NCBI RefSeq assembly: GCF_008017805.1
Contig: NZ_VRTT01000081.1
Location: 1 to 32,410 of the forward strand
DNA from: Paenibacillus sp. N3.4
GTDB taxonomy: Bacteria; Bacillota; Bacilli; Paenibacillales; NBRC-103111
Reading direction: 5' to 3'
Length of the DNA stretch: 32,410 nt
A program made the position numbers and the translations under genes. Below are positions 7,674-16,208 of this stretch, piece by piece. The first letter of the stretch is position 1. Each line of letters starts with the position of its first letter. The notes beneath the pieces are model-generated. The model did no database searches and was not told where the DNA came from. It saw only the letters and a program-made list of their open reading frames with translations.

Positions 7674-8252
7674 ATGACAAAAACAAGTCGCCTATTTCAA
7701 GGGGCGCTTCTTGTAAGTGCCATCACTTTATCTGTAACTGCCTGCGGTCAAAAGGCTCAACTGATTAGTGGTTCAACACCACAAGCAACCAACGCGCCGA
7801 GTACGGCGCCTGTGTTACAAAGCGCCGCTCCAACACCGACGCCTGAACCCTTGAAAGAGAAAAAACTTAAAGTGTATTACAGTGATCAGGAAGAAATGAA
7901 ACTGATAGAAAAAGATATTACGGTGAGTTACAAGCAGGATGCGGATGTTTATGAAGCTGCCCTTAATGCGCTAAAGAAAAGTGAAGATCCGAAAGCCGTT
8001 TCTTTATTTGATGATATGAAATTTACAAGCGCCACCCTAGATAAAGCCAAGGGTGAGCTTAAAGTAGATATGAAATTTGGTCCCAAAACACAATTAGGCG
8101 CACCGGGAGAAGATTTGTTTCTCCAGGCTTTGAAGAAAACCGTATTTCAATTTCCAGAGGTGAAGTCCCTCTATGTGACTAAGGATGGTAAACAGGTGGA
8201 TAGTCTAATGGGCCATCTGGAGCTCCCATATCCAATAAAAAGACCTAACTAA
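7674..8252 (+). CDS. GerMN-domain lipoprotein
   Basis: A 192-residue secreted lipoprotein. The signal sequence ends in the lipobox VTAC with the modified Cys at 24. A Ser/Thr/Pro/Ala-rich spacer follows, then a GerMN domain (about 65-185) starting KKLKVYYSDQEEMKL and ending near SLMGHLELPYP. GerM in Bacillus subtilis acts at the spore-engulfment septum; other GerMN proteins have looser envelope roles. I start at the ATG at 7674 because AAGGAG is 8 bases upstream and overlaps the alternative GTG at 7665. It lies 28 bases after the amidase stop and 29 bases before the SLH gene, so the three are probably co-transcribed. Confidence 0.87.
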   Translation: MTKTSRLFQGALLVSAITLSVTACGQKAQLISGSTPQATNAPSTAPVLQSAAPTPTPEPLKEKKLKVYYSDQEEMKLIEKDITVSYKQDADVYEAALNALKKSEDPKAVSLFDDMKFTSATLDKAKGELKVDMKFGPKTQLGAPGEDLFLQALKKTVFQFPEVKSLYVTKDGKQVDSLMGHLELPYPIKRPN

Positions 8253-8281
8253 ATGAACCAGCAGAGGAGTCAATATGACCA

Positions 8282-11010
8282 ATGAATAATAAGAAATTAG
8301 CAAGCGCAATTGTGACATCATTAATAGTTACAAGTCTGGCAGGAACACCTGTTTTTGCAGCATCAACCACACCAACAACGCCTTCAAATGCAGGCAATTC
8401 GAATAATGTGAAGCTCTCATTTCCCGATGTGAAATCCGACTATTGGGGAATTCGACACATTTCCAAATTAGCTTTGGAAGGGATCATCGAAGGCGTTGAG
8501 GATGGAACCTATCGTCCTGAGACTGCGTCTCTCAGCAAGATGTGCTTATTATGGCTACCCGTATGATGGGCTTGCAAAGTGAAGTTGATTCGACAACAGC
8601 GGTAACGATATTCCCGGATTTTATGTTAGTGGATGATTATGCGAGAAATTATGTAGCTGTAGCTCTTCAAAAGGGTCTGATTTCCAATGAGGAAGAAAAA
8701 GCAAGGGGTGCTAACGATAAATCAAAGGAAAAATGGGGGCAGCGCAAAGCTACAAGAGAATGGGTTGCTGAAATCGTCATACGTGCGATCGGTAAATCCG
8801 CTCTAGCCCAAAGTATGACTTCAACATCGACGAAGTTTAATGACAACAGTTCGATCAGCAGTTCGACACTTGGCTATGTGAATGCAGCTGTGGCTTTGAA
8901 AATCGTAGACGGGTTCGAGGATGGAACTTTTCAACCGAAGGGAGCCGTAACTCGCGCTCAGATGGCCGCTTTCTTAAGTCGTTCACAAAAGGAACTGACT
9001 GCGTTGCCTTCGCGAGTTGTGAAAGGTTATCTGACCAGTTTAACTAGCGGCACGATCGGGATCATGGACAAAGACGGAAACACGAGTACATATAAAGTTT
9101 CTCCGAGCACCGTTTTCTACGGAAATAAAAATGATAGTGCCATTGACTCAAAAACGTTGCAAGAAACGTATGAGGTTTCCCTTGTGCAAGTGAGTGGAAC
9201 GGCCTATTACGTGGAGATATTGAGCGACGTCCTACAAATGGACATTCATGAAGGAAAGCTGTTAAAGCTGAATATAAACAGCTTGAAAGCGACATTGGAC
9301 GATTACGAGAGTTACGACCTGGCGCCTGACGTAGCCATTACAGATGTGGATGGACACGGATTGAGTCTTGCTTCGATCGTTAACGGAAGTACGATTGAAC
9401 TTCGCAAAAGTAAAATTGTGAAGACAGATAAGTATACGTCGATTATTGTAAAGCAAGTGCCGGTTAACAAAACTTCAACAGGCGCTATTCAAACTTTGAA
9501 TAAAGAAGCCATGCAAATTTCCGTGCTTGGCGGGGATTCCGGACAAACTGAAAATTACGGATTTTCCAGTAATCTGGTTGCAACTTTAGCCGACAACACC
9601 CTTGTAGATATTAATTCATTACACGTGGGAGATTCCATTGAATATACCGTGAAGAATAGTGAACTCGTCAAGATCGTCATTAAGAAGCAAGCGGATGTTG
9701 GCGTTAGTGTAGAGGGTACACTGAAAGATTTAAGCGACGATAAAACTTACTTGACAATAACCAAGTCTGCGGGCGCTCCATTGGCTGCCTATTTGCTTGG
9801 AGATAATGTGCAGGTTCGTATTAATGGCTTGGCAACAGCCAGCATTTATGATATTGCGCCTGGCGATCAAGTTAAACTTGACGTGTTGAATAACAAAGTT
9901 ACTTTAATTACTGTGACGAATCGCTCTATTGAGAACTTATATTTTGCTAAAATAGATAGCTACAATTTAACTTCGAAGTTATTGACGGTAATTGACAGTA
10001 CAGGAAAACCTCATGCTTATAAATTGACGGATACGGTTTCCATTTCATACGCTGGCACTAAGCTTCCTTTTACCAGCTTTAACAGTACTTTTACTGCAGG
10101 CAAATACGTTGATTTACTCGTTTCGAAAGATAATGTCACGCAAATTCAAATGTCCTCGCAGTTGGACGGGGCATTGACGCAATTGAACCTTCAAACGAAT
10201 GATGTTACGTTGAAAACAGATAGTGGACAAAGCTTGAGCTTCAAATTGAATTATGCACCTCAGGTTGAGCTTGCGAATAAGCCGAATAGTACGCTAACTG
10301 ATTTGAAAGTTGGCGATAATGTTAGTTTATTGCTCAGCTATGATCAAACGATTGTGCAGAAAATTGTGACCAGTAAGACGGCACTTTACAAAACAGCACT
10401 TGCAAACGTGAATAGCAAGCAAGTTACAGTCACCGATGAAGCCAATACGTCATATGTGGTTTCACTGGATGGCGTACCTATTGTAAAAGCGGATCAAAGT
10501 GTTGGCGCGTTGACAGATTTAGCGGTTGATGATTATGTGAAATTGACATTCAAAGGTTTAACTGTTGTAAAAGCAGAGATCGTAAGTCCGATCCGTGGGA
10601 AAGTAACAGCGGTTAACGCGGCAAGTTCGAGTTTAACGATTCAAGATTTTACCGGCAAAAATCAAGTCATTAACGCTGGCAGCAATTATGCAGTTAAGTT
10701 GAATGGCGGCATAGATTCAAGTTTCGCTTCTTTAAAAGTTGGAGATCGTGTACAAGTCATGAAGGATGCTAGCGATAAGCTTATCATTAAGGTTGCGACA
10801 GCCTCTAAGCGAGAATTCGATAATTATAATAATATTGTGAATCAAATTAACTTCAAAACGACAAACTCAAACGATAAATTAGCATTTAATTTATTTCCTA
10901 GAGCGTACTATCATAAAGGGACAGATGTATTGTCGCCATCATCGTTTGTGTCAGGCGATCAAGTGACGGCCTACATTTTAGATGAAAAAATTATTGAACT
11001 TGAGAAGTAA
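8282..11010 (+). pseudogene. S-layer-homology protein with about nine beta-rich repeats, one frameshift
   Basis: One missing base at 8537-8540 separates an 8282-8566 frame from one continuing to 11010. Adding it yields a 909-residue exported protein. The signal peptide (1-28, TPVFAAS) is followed by three SLH domains that would bind cell-wall polymer: FPDVKSDYWGIRHI..GVEDGTYRPE (about 40-95, spanning the break), a degenerate one (about 105-165), and LGYVNAAVALKIVDGFEDGTFQP (about 195-245). The rest (about 250-909) is a series of divergent 65-72 residue units, each with a GxLxxL opening, a central strand pair and a LKVGDxVxV-like turn. I recognise no enzyme domain. The ATG lies 12 bases after AGAGGAG. 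Likely a wall-attached structural or adhesive protein. Confidence 0.82.
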
Positions 11011-11037
11011 ATCTTTTGAACCAAAATAATGACTATG

Positions 11038-11083
11038 CGTCTGTTTATTAGGAGCTTGTCTTCTAAAAACAGACGTTTTTTTT
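11038..11083 (+). terminator. Rho-independent terminator of the amidase-GerMN-SLH unit
   Basis: The arms CGTCTGTTT and AAACAGACG (9 bp, extendable by TAG/CTA) enclose a loop of about 20 bases and are followed by eight T. The hairpin lies 27 bases after the SLH protein stop. Confidence 0.85.
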
Positions 11084-11144
11084 AATAAAGTTAAAATAAA
11101 CTGCCATAATTTAAAAAATGTTCGCATTTTGACGCTTTCAAGCA

Positions 11145-11173
11145 TTGATTCTGCCATCACAATTCGCTACACT
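11145..11173 (+). promoter_or_regulatory. Candidate promoter of nth
   Basis: TTGATT (11145-11150) and TACACT (11168-11173) stand 17 bases apart, each matching the sigma-A consensus at 4 of 6 positions, with about 32 bases to the nth start. The spacing is ideal but the hexamers are weak. Confidence 0.4.
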
Positions 11174-11205
11174 GTAGATTATTACATCCCCAAGGAAGTA
11201 ACAAT

Positions 11206-11874
11206 ATGACTCAAGTTAGTAAGGCATATTTTGGATACGATCGGTGAACTCTTTCCGGATGCCCATTGTGAATTGCGGCATAGCAATCCGTTTGAGTTAA
11301 CCATTGCGGTACTCCTATCGGCTCAGTGTACCGACGAAACTGTGAACAAGGTGACCTTGGATCTTTTTGCGAAATACAAGCGTCCTGAAGATTATTTGTC
11401 TGTTCCTCTTGAAGAATTGGAACAAGATATTCGTCGGATCGGACTATTTCGAAATAAGGCAAGCAACATCCAGAAGCTTTGTCAGTTACTGTTAGACAAG
11501 TTTGACGGACAAATTCCTGAAAAACACGAGCAATTAGTTGAACTACCTGGCGTAGGCCGCAAAACGGCGAATGTCGTCGTTTCCAACGCATTCGGTGTGC
11601 CTGCTATTGCGGTAGACACACACGTAGAGCGAGTATCCAAGAGACTTGTTTAGTGGGTGTGGACGACTCCGTTCTTGAAGTTGAGAAGAAGCTGATGAAG
11701 AAAGTCCCCCGTGAAGAATGGACGCAGACGCATCATCGTCTCATATTTTTCGGTCGGTACCACTGTAAGGCGCAAAATCCACAATGCGTGATTTGTCCTT
11801 TATTGGACAAGTGCCGAGAAGGTAAAAAGCGTATGAAAGTAAGCACCTTAAGGAAAACTATTACAAACAAATGA
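11206..11874 (+). pseudogene. nth: Endonuclease III, frameshifted
   Basis: A DNA glycosylase/AP lyase for oxidised pyrimidines in base-excision repair. The frame from 11231 has the helix-hairpin-helix LPGVGRKTANVVV with the catalytic Lys and the catalytic Asp in AVDTHVERVSKRL. The frame from 11653 has the 4Fe-4S motif C-x6-C-x2-C-x5-C (HCKAQNPQCVICPLLDKC). One G missing at 11648 (CTTGTT instead of CTTGGTT) separates them. A second shift probably lies right after the ATG at 11206, which has a good AAGGAAG site but leads to early stop, while the other frame reads LVRHILDTIGELFPDAHCEL. The restored length of about 222 residues is normal. A TTG start at 11231 with weak AAGG is the alternative to the second shift. 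Confidence 0.88.
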
Positions 11875-11899
11875 TAAGTAAACAAAGGATGGGATACAA

Positions 11900-12238
11900 A
11901 TGAAATGCATCGCCGTATATACCAACAGTTTTGAATTGTTCTCCGATATCTATGAGCAAGTTATTAATACACCACTGGCTGATAATGAGGAAAAAGTAAT
12001 TGAAGGTGTCACTATAAGTGAATCCGGTGAAGTTCCTCAGAACTACATAGACAAAATGAAAACGAAGCCAGAGGTTGTCGTAATGAAAGTGAAAGATTCC
12101 GACATCACTATTCTTCAGCATCGTGATGTTTTCGAAATTTTTCTTGCCAGAAAACGAAAAAGCAGTCATATCTTAAACCTAAATCTCCCCTTGGGAGATT
12201 TTTTTCTGTTACACCTACAGAAGCATGCACGTGAATAA
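11900..12238 (+). CDS. Small protein of unknown function; C-terminus probably frameshifted
   Basis: I do not recognise the family. The product begins MKCIAVYTNSFELFSDIYEQ and contains PEVVVMKVKDSDITILQHRDVFEIF, an alternating alpha/beta pattern without signal peptide or membrane segment. As read it is 112 residues, but the last 29 codons run through an intrinsic terminator (12181-12205). Removing one T from the 5-T run at 12138-12142 changes the end to FEIFLPENEKAVIS and a stop at 12174-12176, just before the terminator. The true protein is therefore probably 91 residues. The ribosome site AAAGGATGGG precedes the ATG. It lies 25 bases after nth. Confidence 0.7.
   Translation: MKCIAVYTNSFELFSDIYEQVINTPLADNEEKVIEGVTISESGEVPQNYIDKMKTKPEVVVMKVKDSDITILQHRDVFEIFLARKRKSSHILNLNLPLGDFFLLHLQKHARE
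12181..12205 (+). terminator. Rho-independent terminator after the small protein gene
   Basis: The perfect stem AAATCTCCC / GGGAGATTT with the 3-base loop CTT runs into a T tract. It lies 50 bases before the dynA ATG, leaving little room for a separate dynA promoter, so dynA may depend partly on readthrough or on a promoter inside the upstream gene. Confidence 0.9.
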
Positions 12239-12254
12239 GGAGCGAAGTAGTCCA

Positions 12255-14096
12255 ATGAATCAAACGATAGATAAAAGCATCTCGGTCATGCCGGATGCGA
12301 TGAAAGAGATGCAGCAATTGCTGCAAGAAACCGGAGATCTGGATAACGCAAGTAAAATGGGGCAGCTGCTCGAAAAAATGAGCTCAGGGCGAATGAATAT
12401 CGCGTTCTGTGGTCATTTCTCTGCCGGAAAATCGACATTGATCAATCAGCTTTGCGGGCATCCGCTGCTGCCTTCTAGTCCGATTCCAACCAGTGCGAAT
12501 ATCGTAAGTATTCGAAACGGGGAACCTGGCGCTCACGTTACGCATAAATCGAAGTATGCTGTGGAGAGGCAAAAATCAATAGGACTTGAAGAACTGGAAG
12601 CCTATTGTGTAAATGGAACTGATATTGAAACTGTCGAGATCTCCTATCCGATTGCTTTTCTCGGAGATCATACGGCTATGCTGGATACGCCTGGAATAGA
12701 TTCAACGGATGACGCCCATCATCAATCCACAGAGTCTGCGCTTCATCTGGCTGATGTTGTGTTCTATGTCATGGATTACAATCATGTACAGTCGGAAGTG
12801 AATCTGGCGTTCACTAAGAAAATGAAGGAATGGGGAAAACCGCTCTATTTGGTTGTCAATATGATTGATAAGCACAAAGAATGGGAGCTCCCATTTCCTC
12901 AGTATCAAGAAGGAACCCGACAGGCATTTCTGAGTTGGGGTATCGAACCCGACGGGTTGTTGTTCGTTACGATGAAGGAGCCCAACCATTCTCATAATGA
13001 ATTTGCGAAGCTGCGCTGGCTTCTAAGCGAGCTGATTCAACGCGGTGATGTGCTGCGCAGCTTCAGCATCGATGCATCCGCGCGCTATCTCGCCGCAGAG
13101 CATGGCAAATGGCTGGCTGAGCAGAATGAGCAGCAGAAGGATGATCTCATCGAGCAGATTAGCCAAGAAGGCGACGTGCAGGGTGTTCAAGAGCAAGCTG
13201 AAGCGAAAGCGAAGGAGCTTGCGGAAGTTCGTGGTTTGCCGGAGTCGCTAACGGCGGCTCTTCGGAAGGAAGTTGGCATCATTATCGAGAATGCCAATAT
13301 AACGCCTGCCTTGACGCGGGATCAGGCGCATGCCTATTTGGAGAGCCGTAAACCGGGCTTCAAGGTGGGATTCTTCTCCCGGGCTGCGCAAACAGCCGCG
13401 GAGACCGAGAAACGGCTGCAGGCGTTTCAATTGGATTTGGCTGAGCAAGTAGAAGCTCATCTGGATTGGCATCTTCGGGATGCGTTAAAGAAGTCAGCAC
13501 AGCAGCAAGGGCAGTATGATGTTGAGTTGACGGCACAGATTGAGGCACTGAAGATCGATGTGACCACGGAGTGGTTAGCTTCTCAAGTAAATGCAGGAGC
13601 TGTTTTCGGAGGCGAGTACACGCTTAACTATATGAAGCAGGTGTCTGCCGAATTGAAACAGCAGTACCGCAAGCAAGCTTTTGCCATCATTGATGCGCTC
13701 GTGGCCTCTATCCGCGAGCGTGCTTCGCAAGAAGCTGACGCGCTTGCGGCAGAGCTGGAGACGCTGAACGTGCGTCTTGGCGCGAGCAAAGAGCTTCAGC
13801 GTCTGATTGACGCTGAAGCCGCTGCCGAGGCCCAGCTGCTGCGCATGGCGAGCTGGGAGCGGCCAGCTGCGCCGGCGCTGCCGGCTGCGCAGCAGTACAC
13901 GGCCATGGAGGAGGCGGCAGCCGCCCCGCTGAGCGGGGAGCTGCACGTCAGCTCCATGGGAGCGATCCTGGAGGCCGCCGCGATAGCGTCGGCGGCCTCG
14001 GGCACGGCAGCTGCCCCTGCGGAGGCAGCTCTGGCGCCTAACGCGTTCACCTCGGGTGAACACGGCAGCGCATGGAGCGCAAGGCCGCTGATCTGA
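12255..14096 (+). CDS. dynA: Bacterial dynamin DynA, first GTPase head (frame broken at the linker)
   Basis: The N-terminal half of a two-headed dynamin-like GTPase. Bacillus DynA tethers and fuses membranes and helps survival of membrane stress. G1 is GHFSAGKS (residues 53-60), G3 is DTPGIDS, and the G4-like motif is NMID in LVVNMIDKHKE. A long Gln/Glu-rich helical stalk follows, then an Ala-rich, GC-rich linker from about residue 510. The frame ends at 14096 with an out-of-character tail SAWSARPLI. One base missing near 14071 would join it to the next frame, giving a 1228-residue protein like B. subtilis DynA (1193). I chose the ATG at 12255 over the upstream frame start because AAGGAG precedes it. 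Confidence 0.85.
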   Translation: MNQTIDKSISVMPDAMKEMQQLLQETGDLDNASKMGQLLEKMSSGRMNIAFCGHFSAGKSTLINQLCGHPLLPSSPIPTSANIVSIRNGEPGAHVTHKSKYAVERQKSIGLEELEAYCVNGTDIETVEISYPIAFLGDHTAMLDTPGIDSTDDAHHQSTESALHLADVVFYVMDYNHVQSEVNLAFTKKMKEWGKPLYLVVNMIDKHKEWELPFPQYQEGTRQAFLSWGIEPDGLLFVTMKEPNHSHNEFAKLRWLLSELIQRGDVLRSFSIDASARYLAAEHGKWLAEQNEQQKDDLIEQISQEGDVQGVQEQAEAKAKELAEVRGLPESLTAALRKEVGIIIENANITPALTRDQAHAYLESRKPGFKVGFFSRAAQTAAETEKRLQAFQLDLAEQVEAHLDWHLRDALKKSAQQQGQYDVELTAQIEALKIDVTTEWLASQVNAGAVFGGEYTLNYMKQVSAELKQQYRKQAFAIIDALVASIRERASQEADALAAELETLNVRLGASKELQRLIDAEAAAEAQLLRMASWERPAAPALPAAQQYTAMEEAAAAPLSGELHVSSMGAILEAAAIASAASGTAAAPAEAALAPNAFTSGEHGSAWSARPLI

Positions 14097-15940
14097 TGGC
14101 GGCCTCATCCCTCATCGACGGGCTGCCGTCGATGAAGTTAATCGCGCGCTCCATGCGCCAGAAATCCGAACGTCTGCGCGAGCGGACGTTCACGATTGCA
14201 CTGTTCGGCGCATTCAGTGCCGGCAAATCTTCATTCGCCAATGCGCTTATTGGCGAAAGAGTGCTGCCGGTTTCCCCGAACCCGACCACAGCGGCGATTA
14301 ATAAAATTATGCCGCCGCAAGAAGGCTGGGAACACGGGACCGCCAAGGTCAAGATGAAGAAGGTTGATGCGATTCTGCAGGATGTTCTTTACTCATTGGA
14401 ATTGCTGGGTGTACAAGCCGGCGATATGCCGTCTGCATTGAAACGGATTTCAGCCTTATCTCCTGCTGACGTAACAGCTAAAGGCAAACCGCACTATTCC
14501 TTCTTAAAGGCCGTGGAGAAAGGGTGGAGTGCCGCCCAAAACCAATTAGGCACAGAACTTAAAATAACAAAAGACGATTTCCCCAGCTATGTGGCAGATG
14601 AGTCGAAATCCTGTTTTGTCGAATTTATAGAATTATACTATTCCAATGCGTTGACTGATCAAGGAATCATTTTCGTGGATACACCTGGAGCAGATTCGAT
14701 TAATGCGAGACATACGGGTGTAGCATTCAATTATATTAAGAACGCGGATGCGATTCTTTTTGTCACCTATTATAATCATGCTTTCTCTCAAGCAGACCGT
14801 GAATTTTTACTGCAGCTTGGACGCGTGAAAGATAGTTTTGAAATGGATAAAATGTTTTTCATTGTGAATGCAGCTGATCTGGCAGCGAGTACGGAAGAAC
14901 TGGATGGGGTCATTAAGCATGTGGAGACGAATTTGATCCAGCATGGTATTCGAAATCCGCGTATCTATCCCATCTCCAGTTATTTGGCTGCGGAAGGAAA
15001 AATAACGGGCAGTGATGAGTTAGTTGCGCAATCCGGAATTCGCCCTTTTGAGCAAGATTTTGTTCAATTTACGTTTAATGAACTTAGCGATGTGGCCATT
15101 CACGCCGCCAATTTAGAATTGAAGCGGGCCATAACGACCATGCAGCAATGGTTGGAGCGCGCCCAGTCGGGTGAAGAGCAGCGTAAACGTCAGCTTGCCG
15201 AGTTGGAACAAGCTGAACATGCTGGCATGGAACTGCTGCTGAATACGCGTTATGAGGCAGAGCTTAAGGAATTGAGAAAAGAAATTCAAGAACTTTTGTA
15301 CTATGTCAAGCAGAGGACGATGTACCGCTTCGGAGAGCTTTACAATTATGCGTTTAATCCTTCGACCTTTCGCGATGACATTCGTGATCCGAAGCAAGCG
15401 CTTCAGTCTGCTTGGAGCGAATTGCTGCGGATGATTGGTTATGATCTCTCTCAGGAAGTGCTGGCTACAACGCTAAGGGTCGAGAATCAGATGAATAAGA
15501 TTAGCGGTCGTCGGTATAAGCGATGGGAAGAACAGCTCATTGAAAAGCTGGAAGGATTCGAGAGCGGCAACTATGAAGCCTATGACTTTGTTACGCCAGA
15601 AGTCGCGACGCAGTTAGAGGTGACAGAGGTTTCGTTAAAACTATTACAAAGCTATTTCAAGAACGCAAAGCAATTTTTTGAGGGAGACGGGAAGAGTAAG
15701 CTAAGGAATGAGCTGGAAACTCGCATGAATGCGCCGGTCGCTCTCTTTATCGATCAGCAAACGTTGATACTTGAGCAAGCATATGCGGATCAGTTAGAAA
15801 ATGGGCTGATGAAGCTAAAGGAGCAGATGCAGCAACAACTGAATGAACATGTAGAGGGAGCACGCAATGCCCTTGAAATGAAGATTGATTTGAACGAACT
15901 GATATCCAAACAGCATCAATTAAAAGGCTTCATAGGGTAG
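14072..15940 (+). CDS. dynA: Bacterial dynamin DynA, second GTPase head (same gene, shifted frame)
   Basis: A complete second dynamin module of 622 residues: G1 GAFSAGKSS (about residues 651-658 of the joined protein), G3 VDTPGADS, G4-like NAAD in FIVNAADL, then a helical stalk ending in amphipathic Lys/Gln/Leu segments likely to touch the membrane. It has no ribosome-binding site and its first ATG lies inside the upstream frame with a 25-base overlap. Separate translation is therefore unlikely, and a one-base deletion near 14071 is the simplest explanation. A real split into two proteins, as in paired dynamins of other bacteria, is the alternative. A terminator follows immediately. Confidence 0.84.
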   Translation: MERKAADLMAASSLIDGLPSMKLIARSMRQKSERLRERTFTIALFGAFSAGKSSFANALIGERVLPVSPNPTTAAINKIMPPQEGWEHGTAKVKMKKVDAILQDVLYSLELLGVQAGDMPSALKRISALSPADVTAKGKPHYSFLKAVEKGWSAAQNQLGTELKITKDDFPSYVADESKSCFVEFIELYYSNALTDQGIIFVDTPGADSINARHTGVAFNYIKNADAILFVTYYNHAFSQADREFLLQLGRVKDSFEMDKMFFIVNAADLAASTEELDGVIKHVETNLIQHGIRNPRIYPISSYLAAEGKITGSDELVAQSGIRPFEQDFVQFTFNELSDVAIHAANLELKRAITTMQQWLERAQSGEEQRKRQLAELEQAEHAGMELLLNTRYEAELKELRKEIQELLYYVKQRTMYRFGELYNYAFNPSTFRDDIRDPKQALQSAWSELLRMIGYDLSQEVLATTLRVENQMNKISGRRYKRWEEQLIEKLEGFESGNYEAYDFVTPEVATQLEVTEVSLKLLQSYFKNAKQFFEGDGKSKLRNELETRMNAPVALFIDQQTLILEQAYADQLENGLMKLKEQMQQQLNEHVEGARNALEMKIDLNELISKQHQLKGFIG

Positions 15941-15947
15941 ACAAATG

Positions 15948-15988
15948 AAAGGGTTGGTCTGGTTCTTAGGAACTTGGCCAACCCTTTT
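15948..15988 (+). terminator. Rho-independent terminator of dynA
   Basis: The arms AAAGGGTTGG / CCAACCCTTT, with an inner GTTC/GAAC step, end in TTTT. The T run is short, so efficiency may be moderate. It starts 8 bases after the dynA stop. Confidence 0.7.
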
Positions 15989-16082
15989 CTCGACATTCAC
16001 ATGGAAAGGCTTACATTGCAGGTTATCGGGATGATTTCCAAGAATAGGGTGGATTCCTGCCTGTTTTTGTGAAGTTATGGGC

Positions 16083-16098
16083 ATTTAAGCGCTTAAAT
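16083..16098. promoter_or_regulatory. Perfect 16-bp palindrome upstream of the ABC exporter
   Basis: ATTTAAGCGCTTAAAT is fully self-complementary and lies 110 bases before the exporter start, in a 220-base gap with no gene. Its core AAGCGCTT equals the centre of an optimal CcpA cre site, but the flanking G and C of cre are replaced by T and A. An operator for the exporter is plausible; no local regulator gene points to a specific protein. Confidence 0.45.
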
Positions 16099-16208
16099 CC
16101 TCATATCCTCTGATTGCTCGCTCATAGGGTTGGTGATAAGATTCATTAGGTATTAAAACGCTTTCTTACTTATTCCTAATTTTTCCTTCTTGAGGGGGGT
16201 CCCAAAAA

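Noticed and set aside
13575..14108. 177-codon Arg-rich minus-strand frame over the dynA linker
   Set aside because: It arises from high GC in the linker, which removes stop codons; no start context.
15989..16208. BmrB-like leader peptide with attenuator before the ABC exporter
   Set aside because: No small frame with a ribosome site followed by a terminator is visible in this gap, so antibiotic-responsive attenuation as in bmrBCD is not supported.
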